Of a DNA stretch of 64,000 nucleotides, positions 26,184-33,924 are shown piece after piece. How positions within the stretch are numbered: position 1 is the stretch's first letter; each line of letters opens with the position of its first letter. The translations under genes were made by a program, and so were the position numbers. The notes below the pieces were generated by a model. That model did not search any database and was not told where the DNA came from. It saw only the letters and a program-made list of their open reading frames with translations. The stretch comes from Arthrobacter sp. ISL-95 (GTDB taxonomy: Bacteria > Actinomycetota > Actinomycetes > Actinomycetales > Micrococcaceae), in the NCBI RefSeq assembly GCF_018613695.1, contig NZ_JAGGPR010000002.1:1-64000 (forward strand), in the 5' to 3' direction.

Positions 26184-26555
26184 TTAGTCCCTTAAGATTT
26201 TCGCGGGGCCGCCATGTGGCGCAGCCACGGCGTGTTGATCTACCTGGCCTGCGCTCCGTTGTGCCGCGGTGGCCATGGTCAGGTCACCTTGTTGGTAGAA
26301 GTTCAGCGCTTGGGCGGTGGCCGTGATGACGTTTTCCGAGCGGTTCACCACCTCATTGGCCGACGGTGTAAGTCCGAGGACCACTACGTCGTTCAGCGCT
26401 GCGAGGACCACAGCCGCGTCTCCCGGAAGGGCGGCCGCGGCCTGTTCCAACGCCTTGCCCATGCCTTCAAGACAGGGCTGGACGCCCTCGACCTGGGTCG
26501 CGGTTGCTTTGATGGTCGAAGTCGCGGCAGCAACGTCTATGTTCCACACAGCCAT
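26184..26555 (-). CDS. DUF6507-like small Esx-associated protein
   Basis: A 123-aa helical protein beginning MAVWNIDVAAATSTI, like the W-x-I-D start of DUF6507 proteins that travel with type VII toxins. It sits 4 nt before the toxin gene, so it is probably a chaperone or co-secreted partner required for toxin loading. The ASANEVVNRSENVI-type helices support a four-helix or helical-hairpin fold. Role inferred from context. Confidence 0.7.
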   Translation of the reverse strand: MAVWNIDVAAATSTIKATATQVEGVQPCLEGMGKALEQAAAALPGDAAVVLAALNDVVVLGLTPSANEVVNRSENVITATAQALNFYQQGDLTMATAAQRSAGQVDQHAVAAPHGGPAKILRD

Positions 26556-26573
26556 GAGTGAGAGGCTGCCGGG

Positions 26574-26879
26574 TTAGCCGATGCTCTGCACGGCGTTGCG
26601 GGCAGAGGTCGCGGCGGTGGTGGCGGTGTCGTCGTTGGTGCCCAGGGTGGTGCGGACCAGGGCGATGATGGCTTTGACTTCGTCCGCGGCGGCGGTCCAG
26701 CGGGTTTCGACTGCCTGGTATTCGGTGTCGACGCCGTCGGCGCGGAAGTCTGCCATGGCCTGGTTGACGTCGGCTTGGCGGGCGGCGATGAGGGTTTCGA
26801 GGTGCGCGGCGAGGGCTTGGATGTCGGATTGGACTTGGGCGGAGACGTTGGTGTCGTAGGCGATGCGGTTGGTGGTCAT
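26574..26879 (-). CDS. ESAT-6-like small protein
   Basis: A 101-aa, all-helical protein (MTTNRIAYDTNVSAQVQSDI) of the type annotated as pore-forming ESAT-6 family proteins. It has a single Trp at residue 61 but no strict WxG. It lies between a WXG100-like gene and the DUF6507-like gene in the toxin operon. Likely dimerises with a neighbour and is secreted through a type VII system. Confidence 0.75.
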   Translation of the reverse strand: MTTNRIAYDTNVSAQVQSDIQALAAHLETLIAARQADVNQAMADFRADGVDTEYQAVETRWTAAADEVKAIIALVRTTLGTNDDTATTAATSARNAVQSIG

Positions 26880-26883
26880 GGTG

Positions 26884-27222
26884 TTATGCCCGTCCTTGGA
26901 ATCGTGCGGCGTCGAAGTTCGCGGCTCCTTCGGAGCGGCGTGCGTTATCCGAGGCGGTCAGGTCGCCTTGGGTGAAGGCGGTGTTCATCCCGGATTGGCC
27001 GGTCACGATGCCGGCCAGGGCGGTGTTCAGTTCGGAGGCGACGAGGTCGGACCGGTTTTTGAAGGAGTCGAACGCGGCTTTGCCGGCGCCGCTGAATTTG
27101 CCTTCGAGCGGGGTGACGGCGTCCACGAACCGGCGGACGAGCGCGCCGAGGTCCTGGTGGGACGCGTCGGTTTGGTTGCTCAGGTTCCCGAGTGTTTCGG
27201 CGCCCATGTCAAAGATGGCCAT
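26884..27222 (-). CDS. WXG100-superfamily protein, first gene of toxin operon
   Basis: A 112-aa helical hairpin protein with GKFSGAGKAAFDSF at the turn, where F-S-G replaces the usual W-x-G. ATG 27222 has GGGGGAACC upstream, and an earlier in-frame ATG at 27309 lacks one. It begins a six-gene minus-strand run (Esx, Esx, DUF6507, toxin, immunity, immunity). A phased TAGGTG array lies 180-270 bp upstream. Confidence 0.78.
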   Translation of the reverse strand: MAIFDMGAETLGNLSNQTDASHQDLGALVRRFVDAVTPLEGKFSGAGKAAFDSFKNRSDLVASELNTALAGIVTGQSGMNTAFTQGDLTASDNARRSEGAANFDAARFQGRA

Positions 27223-27401
27223 TGGTTCCCCCAAAGGTAGATGGTTGTGCTGGAGCACTTTAACAGCATGGTGAACAGGGCTTGTTATGTCCAGTCGATG
27301 CACTAACAAGAAGAAAGTGCCTTATGACGGCTTAGTCACAAACCGAAAAGGTCAACGACGAAGCCCCACGGGGTTCACCCTGCCCCACCAGAGGGGACAC
27401 C

Positions 27402-27493
27402 TAGGGCCGAAAAGCACCCTCTAGGTGCCGTTTCGGGCCTGTCTAGGTGCTGAACAACCCTCAAAATGAGTGCTCCCCACCACCGACTAGGTA
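27402..27493. repeat. phased TAGGTG array 1a upstream of Esx/toxin operon
   Basis: Hexamers start at 27402 (TAGGGC), 27422 (TAGGTG), 27444 (TAGGTG), 27467 (TGAGTG) and 27488 (TAGGTA), with spacings of 20, 22, 23 and 21 bp. Sequence between hexamers is unrelated. Read on the minus strand they are CACCTA, in the direction of the Esx/toxin operon. This is the most degenerate of the four arrays. Confidence 0.65.
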
Positions 27494-27796
27494 CTCCGGG
27501 GAGGACGCACTGCCAAATTTGGCATCCCTCCACGAAGCCGAGAGTTTGTACGCCAGCCGGCCAGTCGCCGTCGTGCACCAATTGGAAGTACGACGGCGGA
27601 GGGTGACTTTGGTGCCGACCGCTTAGCTGACGCTGACCAAGACTTGGTCGATGGGGCGAGGAGGCCGGGCCAGCCGTTACTGTCGATTTAAGGGCATTAG
27701 GTGTTTCTGACGAGCCGGAACACCTTAGCGTCAGGCGCCCGGTGAGTTCGTCCGCCATCAGAGGTTCTCCCGGAAGGGCTGTCGAGGATGGGGTGG
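27494..27796. other. intergenic stretch between two arrays
   Basis: About 300 bp without a convincing gene. It holds isolated TAGGTG (27698) and CACCTTAG (27721) sequences off the 21-bp register. Several short ORFs here have no family resemblance or ribosome site. Confidence 0.5.
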
Positions 27797-27888
27797 CACC
27801 TAGACGAGGCTGGCGGCCACTCATTTTTAGGGTTTTTGGCACCTATTTCTGTTCAAGGGGCACCTAGTTTGGCGGTTTTCGGCACTTA
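27797..27888. repeat. phased CACCTA array 1b
   Basis: Hexamers start at 27797 (CACCTA), 27818 (CACTCA), 27840 (CACCTA), 27861 (CACCTA) and 27883 (CACTTA). Spacing is 21, 22, 21 and 22 bp, an average of 21.5 bp or two helical turns. The DNA between them differs in every interval. The array is on the sense strand of the small membrane-protein gene that starts 113 bp further on. Confidence 0.85.
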
Positions 27889-28001
27889 GTCCCGGATTCG
27901 TGGCGCAGACTGTGCGAGTCAAAGCAAGATGGTTCTTCGCTAGGGGCAGTCATGATTCGGAATCGCATCAGCAAGACCTTTCCTCAATGGCAGGAGGATC
28001 G

Positions 28002-28196
28002 GTGAGTAAGGTTCCACATCCATTTCAAGTCGTGGCGTTCTTCCTTATGGCCGTCAATTTCGCGTTGTGGCAGCCGTTCGTATGGTGGCGTGCCGGTGCC
28101 GCAGTTCTCATGTTGGGGTTCGGCTGCTATGGCGTTTATATGTTGCGGCGAAGCAGACGTAAGGAGTCCAGCCCGGAGCCTAGCGAGCCTGAATGA
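28002..28196 (+). CDS. small membrane protein
   Basis: GTG 28002 is preceded by AGGAGG at 27992-27997. The 64-aa product has two hydrophobic helices (FQVVAFFLMAVNFALW and AAVLMLGFGCYGVYML) and a charged C-terminal tail (RRSRRKESSPEPSEPE). An in-frame GTG at 27900 would overlap the end of the phased array and lacks a ribosome site. Function unknown. Confidence 0.65.
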   Translation: MSKVPHPFQVVAFFLMAVNFALWQPFVWWRAGAAVLMLGFGCYGVYMLRRSRRKESSPEPSEPE

Positions 28197-28245
28197 CCGG
28201 GGACGTTGATGATGGCCTGTGGACTGACGTCTGCAGGCCATCTCT

Positions 28246-28839
28246 CTATTCTTGGGTGTTTTTTTCCTGGCGAAGGCGATTCTGAAGATCCGGGTCACCT
28301 GAGCCGGCGACGAACCCGAAGTCGTATTTTCCGTTGTCCGGGCGTGCCTCGCGCTCAAGTTTCAGCACCGTGGAGAGTGTGTAGAAAGTTTTCGCGATCC
28401 CGCTTTCCGTTTCAAAGGTGAAGGACCCGAAGATCGTCGGGTCCGTGCGGTCCCTGAGCAGGAGCGTCGTGTCTGAGCCATGTACTTCGGAATCGACCGG
28501 GTGGTAGCGGTCCATGTACCGGCCCCAGATCGGTAAGGACAGGGGGAAGGCAAGCTTGACGGGTTCAGGGAAGGAAAACGGGATTCGGTCAATGGATAGG
28601 CTGTATGGATCATCCACGCCGTCGGTCTGGATGATCATTCTTTTGGGGTCGAAGCTTCGGGAGCTCCCGTCCGGCAACTTTTTTGCGGACCAGATGAAAC
28701 CCCTCGGGACCACCGAGATGGCGTAGCGCTCGACGTGGATTCCGCTCTGGCAGTACGAGATGCCGTCGTAGGACGTTCCGTCCCCGCCGCCCATGGCCTT
28801 ACCGATTGCGATCGCCAGGTTTTCAGAGGAAGTGTCCAC
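28246..28839 (-). CDS. hypothetical protein
   Basis: A 197-aa soluble, beta-rich protein (GIHVERYAISVVPRGFIW, FGSFTFETESGIAKTFYTL) without signal peptide or recognised motif. It is followed by a free intergenic region and preceded by a MarR gene in the same direction, separated by 23 nt, so it may be in that operon's tail. No function assigned. Confidence 0.65.
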   Translation of the reverse strand: MDTSSENLAIAIGKAMGGGDGTSYDGISYCQSGIHVERYAISVVPRGFIWSAKKLPDGSSRSFDPKRMIIQTDGVDDPYSLSIDRIPFSFPEPVKLAFPLSLPIWGRYMDRYHPVDSEVHGSDTTLLLRDRTDPTIFGSFTFETESGIAKTFYTLSTVLKLEREARPDNGKYDFGFVAGSGDPDLQNRLRQEKNTQE

Positions 28840-28862
28840 GCCTCATCCTTGCACGGGCCCGC

Positions 28863-29369
28863 TTAGGAGGGTTCGCCGTCGTCGTTTGTCAGCAGGAACT
28901 TGCGCAAAAGGTTGGCGAGTTGTGTCCGCTCGGTCTTGGAGAGTCCTTCGAGCATCTTGTGTTGGTTCTCTACGTGGTGCTCCACCACCTCATCCACCAA
29001 GGCCAGTCCCTCAGGGGTGAGGCTGATCAGCAGTTGCCGGCGGTTGTCCGGGTTGGTCTCACGATGAACCAGCCCGCGGTTGACGAGGCGGTCCACGCGA
29101 TTGGTCATGGCTGCGGAACCAATCATGGTCAAGCTGGCTAGTCGTCCCGGAGTGAGCGGAGCCTCGGGTGCCGAGCGGCGGAGCGTTGCCAGGACGTCGA
29201 ACTCCCAGGGCTCCAGTCCGAACCGGTTCATGAACTTCTGGACGTCCAGCGACGCCAGACGGCTAGCCCTGTTCAGCCGGCCCAGAACGCCCATGGAGCT
29301 GACATCCAGATCGGGGCGCTCGTTGTTCCACTGATCAAGAATCATGTCTACTGCGTCGCGGTCCATCAT
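28863..29369 (-). CDS. MarR-family regulator
   Basis: A 168-aa winged-helix regulator. The recognition region is LTPGRLASLTMIGSAAMTNRVDRLVNRGLV and the wing is RETNPDNRRQLLISLTPEG, both typical of MarR. It is divergent from an EamA transporter with a TTCGA-CA-TCGAA dyad between the genes. It probably represses the transporter and itself, with release by a small-molecule ligand. Confidence 0.92.
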   Translation of the reverse strand: MMDRDAVDMILDQWNNERPDLDVSSMGVLGRLNRASRLASLDVQKFMNRFGLEPWEFDVLATLRRSAPEAPLTPGRLASLTMIGSAAMTNRVDRLVNRGLVHRETNPDNRRQLLISLTPEGLALVDEVVEHHVENQHKMLEGLSKTERTQLANLLRKFLLTNDDGEPS

Positions 29370-29424
29370 GCTCCAATGCTTGACCTCAAACAGTACATCA
29401 CCTACATTGTCTTACATCAAATAG

Positions 29425-29436
29425 TTCGACATCGAA
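29425..29436. promoter_or_regulatory. TTCGA-CA-TCGAA dyad, candidate MarR operator
   Basis: A perfect 5-bp inverted repeat with a 2-bp centre lies in the 84-bp gap between the marR-type and EamA genes, 18 bp before the EamA start. Position and symmetry fit a dimeric MarR repressor site. Confidence 0.6.
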
Positions 29437-29453
29437 ATGTATGGAAGTGAACA

Positions 29454-30419
29454 ATGTCCGCTTTGGCGACGGCTGGTAAGCCGATCGGTTCCGGCCTGGC
29501 GAAGGCGTCTCCTCGAGACCTCTTCATCACTGCACTCGCGCCGATGGTGTGGGGATCCACCTACCTGGTGACCACCGAGTTTCTCCCCGCCGACCGGCCG
29601 CTCCTGGCCGCAACCGCGCGGGCTTTGCCGGCGGGCATCGTTCTGATGCTCATCACGCGAACGTGGCCGCGGGGGAGCTGGTGGTTCAAATCCGCGGCGC
29701 TGGGCGCGCTGAATATTGGGCTGTTCTTCTTCCTCTTGTTCTTCACCGCGTACCAACTGCCGGGTGGGCTCGCAGCGCTGGTCATGTCCATTCAGCCCCT
29801 TTTCGTCCTCTTCCTAGGGGTGCTGCTGCTGGGGGAGAGGATCCGCCTTATGCACGTGGTTGCCTGCGCGGTGGGCGCGGCGGGTGTCGGCTTGCTCGTC
29901 CTGCGGTCCGACGCGTCCCTGACTCTGGTGGGTGTGCTTGCCGGGATGGCCGGTGCGCTGAGCATGGCGGCGGGGATTGTGCTCACCAAACGCTGGGGAA
30001 GGCCCGACGGCGTGGGGCTGCTTGGGTTTACCGGCCTGCAGTTAGCGATGGGTGGGGTGATGCTCCTGCCGGTGACGTTGGTGGTTGAAGGGTTGCCGGG
30101 GTCGGTTACTTTGCCTAACCTGGCGGGCTTTGCTTACCTAAGCGTGATTGGTGCGCTGGCGGCTTATGCGGTGTGGTTCCGAGGGATCCAGCGGTTGCCG
30201 ACGATGGTGGTGTCGTTCCTGGGATTCCTGAGCCCGCTTGTGGCGACGGTGCTGGGGTTCGTTTTCTTGGGGGAGTCGTTGTCGGGGTGGCAGATCGTGG
30301 GAGCGGTGCTGGTGCTGGGAGCGGTGGGTCTGGTGCAGGGGGGGAGGGCGGTTCGCTCCCAGCACCCAGGGCAGAAGAAGTCATCTCTGGCGGCAGAGAG
30401 TCCAGGAAGCAGCACCTAG
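29454..30419 (+). CDS. EamA/DMT-family transporter
   Basis: A 321-aa membrane protein with ten predicted helices in two EamA repeats. It opens with LAPMVWGSTYLVTTEFLPADRPLLAATARALPAG, which is very typical of the RhaT/YdcZ-like branch; the second repeat begins near LVGVLAGMAGALSMAAG. GGAAGTGAACA precedes the ATG. Such proteins export amino acids, purines or drugs. The MarR pairing suggests an inducible exporter. Confidence 0.9.
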   Translation: MSALATAGKPIGSGLAKASPRDLFITALAPMVWGSTYLVTTEFLPADRPLLAATARALPAGIVLMLITRTWPRGSWWFKSAALGALNIGLFFFLLFFTAYQLPGGLAALVMSIQPLFVLFLGVLLLGERIRLMHVVACAVGAAGVGLLVLRSDASLTLVGVLAGMAGALSMAAGIVLTKRWGRPDGVGLLGFTGLQLAMGGVMLLPVTLVVEGLPGSVTLPNLAGFAYLSVIGALAAYAVWFRGIQRLPTMVVSFLGFLSPLVATVLGFVFLGESLSGWQIVGAVLVLGAVGLVQGGRAVRSQHPGQKKSSLAAESPGSST

Positions 30420-30565
30420 GTAGGTCATCGCGTGGCTGCCCAGGAGCCCTTGCCACCCTAGAAGCTCGGCATTGTTGTTCGATCCGTAAAGCTTGCTGAC
30501 CTTGTAGGTAGTGGAACCGGTCCACCCTTCCGTGTAAGGGCGCTCGCCCGTGCCGCGAGTACTAG

Positions 30566-31744
30566 CTATCTGCGGCCTGACACGCCAATGGAGATCTGCT
30601 CTTGATAAGCGATGTGCTCAAAATTCAGTGCGTGGGCTGTGGCGACAGTAAGCTGCCCGACTGGCTCACCCAGGTTCAGCACGGTACCGTCTGGACGAAT
30701 AGTCAGGGCATGCCCATCAAGTAGCTTGTGGCAGTTTGGGCATAGACACAAGATGTTGTCCAACGTATCGGGCCCATTGTGGGGTATGCCTAGCGGTCGA
30801 ATGTGTGCACCCTCCGAATATGGCCCTGCGGAAGTGACAAGCCGGGCGCTGCAAATCTGGCATGTGTGGTCATAAAGCCGCTTGATCGAAGCTGCGACTT
30901 CATAGTTTCTAACGATGCGACTGATTTGTGACCCGCGGCGTAGTGGTGCCACGTCTTCCCCGCGCGTTAGGGCGATGGCAGTCTCGTCCGGGATTAGGCT
31001 GTCGCCTGCAACTGCCCGCAGCTGATAGATCAGTACTTTCCAGCCATCACGTATGCCCCAGCTCCAACTGGTGACTGTGAACAAGCCGAGATAAATGTAC
31101 TGTTCGTGTGACCGATCCCCTGTGAGCACCGACTCCTTGACCAGCACCCGCACAGGCCGGCCCAGATTGTGGTTTTCGACCAGGCCGAGATTTCCCTTCT
31201 CGAGCTTTTGGTCAGCTACGTGTCTGCCCGAATTGGCATTGCGTCCCCCAAAGCCGGTGTAGGTGATGAGGTCACCTTGGATCTCATCATCGGAGTACCC
31301 CGCTGAAAGACAAATGGATTGTGTGCCGTGTGCCTGACCAGCGATGCCTGCCTGCAGTGTCCTGTGCACGCCGGCGTCGTAAGCCTCTCGTCGATTAGCA
31401 AAAATGGTACCGGGAGGGCATTCGGGGATTTCTCCATAGTGGGGTGCAGGTTGGGTATCGTCCCGGACGACAAGTTCAATACCAAAGCGTTTGAGGGTCC
31501 GCCGAGTCTCATCGCCGCCGGAAAATAGGCGAATCGGAAGGGGACCGTTGGCAGGATGTTGCTTTCCATATGCAACGGCCAAGAGCGGCTTCGAATCGAC
31601 CAGCGTGCCATCAACGTCAGCGAAGTACCTATGTGAAGCCTGCTGCTCATATTTTTCAAGGAAAGCAGTTCGCCCTAAAGTTTGAAACTCGGCGACGGTC
31701 CTGGCGATTGCTAATGCGTCAGTCAGCTCAGATAATGCGCGCAC
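30566..31744 (-). CDS. SRA-YDG/HNH endonuclease, modification-dependent restriction type
   Basis: A 392-aa protein with a helical N-terminus. An SRA/YDG domain spans about 105-245 (GVHRTLQAGIAG, SICLSAGYSDDEI, GDLITYTGFGGRN, NLGLVENHNLGRPVRV). An HNH domain at about 295-360 has CQIC, AHIRPLG and LCPNCHKLLD. SRA domains flip and read modified cytosine, and HNH domains cut DNA. This architecture fits type IV restriction (ScoMcrA/Sco5333-like). It stands alone, without a methylase, as expected. The first-choice target would be 5-methyl- or phosphorothioate-like modified foreign DNA. The specificity is not readable. Confidence 0.88.
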   Translation of the reverse strand: MRALSELTDALAIARTVAEFQTLGRTAFLEKYEQQASHRYFADVDGTLVDSKPLLAVAYGKQHPANGPLPIRLFSGGDETRRTLKRFGIELVVRDDTQPAPHYGEIPECPPGTIFANRREAYDAGVHRTLQAGIAGQAHGTQSICLSAGYSDDEIQGDLITYTGFGGRNANSGRHVADQKLEKGNLGLVENHNLGRPVRVLVKESVLTGDRSHEQYIYLGLFTVTSWSWGIRDGWKVLIYQLRAVAGDSLIPDETAIALTRGEDVAPLRRGSQISRIVRNYEVAASIKRLYDHTCQICSARLVTSAGPYSEGAHIRPLGIPHNGPDTLDNILCLCPNCHKLLDGHALTIRPDGTVLNLGEPVGQLTVATAHALNFEHIAYQEQISIGVSGRR

Positions 31745-32077
31745 AGAAGTAGCCCCCCGGTCCTATCCCTTTTAGCGACGTGGTCTGAGTTCACGTCGCT
31801 AGATCGTCTGAGTCTTGGCATGGTGCCAACGATCTGTACTCAAATATACGAAAAAATGGCGTCACGTTCCGTATGTGTCCCACACATATTGTGGGGATCT
31901 ATTTCTCGGGTCGGCCCAGTAAGGCCAGGTTAACCGCCGGACGCTTAGGGTCACCCCACGCCTGCACCGACCTTCTCCAGGTGCCTCCAGGTGCCCATTG
32001 CCCAACAACCCACCTGTGGCACCCCCGTGGTGATCCTGTCGCCTGGGTGACGATGGGTTGCAGAGAAGGAGCCCAGG
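31745..32077. other. intergenic region with two inverted repeats
   Basis: This 333-bp stretch has no convincing gene. It holds TTGGCA-TGG-TGCCAA at 31815-31829 and TATGTGT-CCC-ACACATA at 31872-31888, both perfect. They lie 71-144 bp upstream of the SRA-HNH start. They are candidate control sites for the nuclease gene or for the reductase fragment on the other strand. Confidence 0.5.
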
Positions 32078-32524
32078 ATGGGACTCATCCATATTGACCC
32101 GTTCGCCTCGCTCGATGGCGTCGTGCAGGCGCCCGGCGACCCTGAGGAGGATCCAGCCGATGACTTCGCGTTCGGCGGTTGGCAGGCGCCATTGATTGAC
32201 GATGTGGTAGGGCAGCACATAGACGCGGGCCTGGCGGGGATGGACGCGTTGCTGCTTGGGCGCCGAACGTGCGACATCTTTGCTTCGTATTGGCCGCAGC
32301 TGGATGGCAGAATCGCGCAGTTGTTCAACCGCATTCCCAAATGTGTGGCTTCGCGAAAGTCGCTGAATCCCGAATGGGCCGGCACCTCTCAGCTCGGGCG
32401 GGACCTCGTCAGCTCCGTGCAGCCGTTACGCGAGAAGCACCAGAGTTTCCACGTGATTGGCAGCCTCGACTTGGTGCAGACGTTGTTCGCTGATCGCTTG
32501 TTCGATCAGCTCAATCTCTGGTAA
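32078..32524 (+). pseudogene. dihydrofolate-reductase-family (RibD C-terminal) gene, truncated
   Basis: 148 codons match the first three-quarters of a DHFR-like family protein: GLIHIDPFASLDGVVQAPG, then GMDALLLGRRTCDIFASYWPQ, then HVIGSLDLVQTLFADRLFDQ. A stop follows LNLW, where homologues continue with a strand such as V/IHPVVLG. The same frame continues as VDVVHSVRGRSSMIFDAKY after the stop. The C-terminal part of the fold is missing, so the product is probably inactive. Confidence 0.75.
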
Positions 32525-33044
32525 GTGGATGTGGTGCATTCCGTCCGCGGACGGTCCTCGATGATCTTTGATGCGAAGTACAAGGCCGGATCTCCAGTGG
32601 AGCGTCTCTTAACGCGGACCATTACCTAATGCTGGCTTACTGCACCGCGCTTGGGGTGCCCCGTGCTTGGCTCGTTTACGCAGGCGCCGGACAGCCCCGT
32701 TCCCGCCGAGTACTGAACACAGGAGTGTCCGTAATGGAGTTTCCGCTGGATCTTTCTCGGGACCGGAGGCTTTGCTGGCGCGGGTGGGTGAATTAGCAAG
32801 TCGTGCCTACAGCGAATTAGCCGTGCACGCGGAAGTAGGGTCCTAGAAGTCTTCCGGGGCGAGTAACAACAAAGCTTGCCCACGTCTGCGTATATGACCC
32901 GCCCCGAAGCGGAAGATGATGGCACACCACAGTGCAGATAAGTAAGTAATCCTGATCGGGAATATCGGATGTCTGATTCCTAGGTCCTGCACCGCAGTGA
33001 CAGATGACGTTACGCTATCTGGACGACATCGTAGGGGGACGATT
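32525..33044. other. gene-poor stretch after reductase fragment
   Basis: 520 bp with no convincing coding region beyond about 100 bp of decayed reductase tail. The only longer ORF, on the minus strand at 32626-32925, has biased composition and no family resemblance. GTAGGGGGAC at 33031-33040 is the ribosome site of the next small gene. Confidence 0.5.
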
Positions 33045-33050
33045 TTGAAA

Positions 33051-33251
33051 ATGACTACTGCACGTAAGATCCGCGTCTTGAACATTGCATCAACAGTCCT
33101 GCTGCTGACCGTTTTGACTCTGCAGTTCACAAAAGTAATCGACGGGTTCTGGACTCTGACGCTGCTCGTGCTTATCGCGGCCCCGACGACGGTTGCTTGG
33201 GTGGTTCTGGAGAGACGGCAGGGCGCGGAAAAGATGCGAGGCGGCGCCTAG
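33051..33251 (+). CDS. small two-helix membrane protein
   Basis: A 66-aa protein (MTTARKIRVLNIASTVLLL) with two hydrophobic helices and a basic C-terminus (LERRQGAEKMRGGA). ATG 33051 or TTG 33045 could start it; AGGGGGA lies 5 nt before the TTG and 11 nt before the ATG. No family recognised. Confidence 0.55.
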   Translation: MTTARKIRVLNIASTVLLLTVLTLQFTKVIDGFWTLTLLVLIAAPTTVAWVVLERRQGAEKMRGGA

Positions 33252-33279
33252 GCTGCTCAAGGCGCGCGAGTTGCGTCCC

Positions 33280-33872
33280 TCAGAGGCTTCGTCGTTCACC
33301 CACCGAAATCGCATCGCCACTTCCTACATTCGAAGCACGACGACGCTCAAGGCGCGATAACATACCGGGGCTCGGGATACTGGCGCCCTTACGCGCCGAT
33401 TGCAGTGACTGCAGGCAGCAACGAAATTTTGGAGCGAAGTCGCTCCACCTTTGGACCATCGATAGAAGTGATCTCCGTGTTCTGCAGCCCGGGCGCAACG
33501 CCGCCCGAAACCCGGCTCCAGCTCGCAACGCCCGGATGCCCGCTTCATTCCTTCGTGGCGTTGGTACCGCGTGAACCGTCGCCGTGGATCACGACGACGA
33601 ACGTCTGTTGTTCGCAATACAACGGCTACAACGAGCAACATCACAATCGCTACTGTGGGCGGGCCTATAGCTATCCAGAGGCGACCAAACACTTCCTGTA
33701 AAACGCTTGAGGCTGAGCCAGTATCGGAAGCGCCAATGACTCGCTGCTTAGCAAAGAACGGGAAGATTGCCGCAAACAGCCACGCCGCAGACACTGCGAC
33801 TAACAGACGAAGGGATTGGCGCGTCCAATAAATACGCTGCAATTCATTCTGAAATGACTGGCCCTCTGTCAT
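33280..33872 (-). pseudogene. membrane-anchored HNH nuclease, frameshifted near its end
   Basis: The frame from ATG 33872 gives two membrane helices (LRLLVAVSAAWLFAAIF, IAIGPPTVAIVMLLVVAVV) and then an HNH domain (GRCELEPGFGRRCARAAEHG, DHFYRWSKGGATSLQNFVAA, CSHCNRR). At about 33390 the expected continuation KGASIPSPGMLSRLERRR is found in the next frame, which ends at 33280. A single-base deletion explains this. The in-frame product instead ends VRAPVSRAPVCYRALSVVVL. The core HNH residues precede the shift, so partial function is possible. Confidence 0.75.
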
Positions 33873-33924
33873 GCCGCGACGTTAGCAGCATTGCATGCCT
33901 CCCTGTGGGCAGGCTCGCGAATAT

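Noticed and set aside
30413..30418. CACCTAG at the end of the EamA gene
   Set aside because: A single copy formed by the last codon and stop (ACC TAG), with no phased neighbours.
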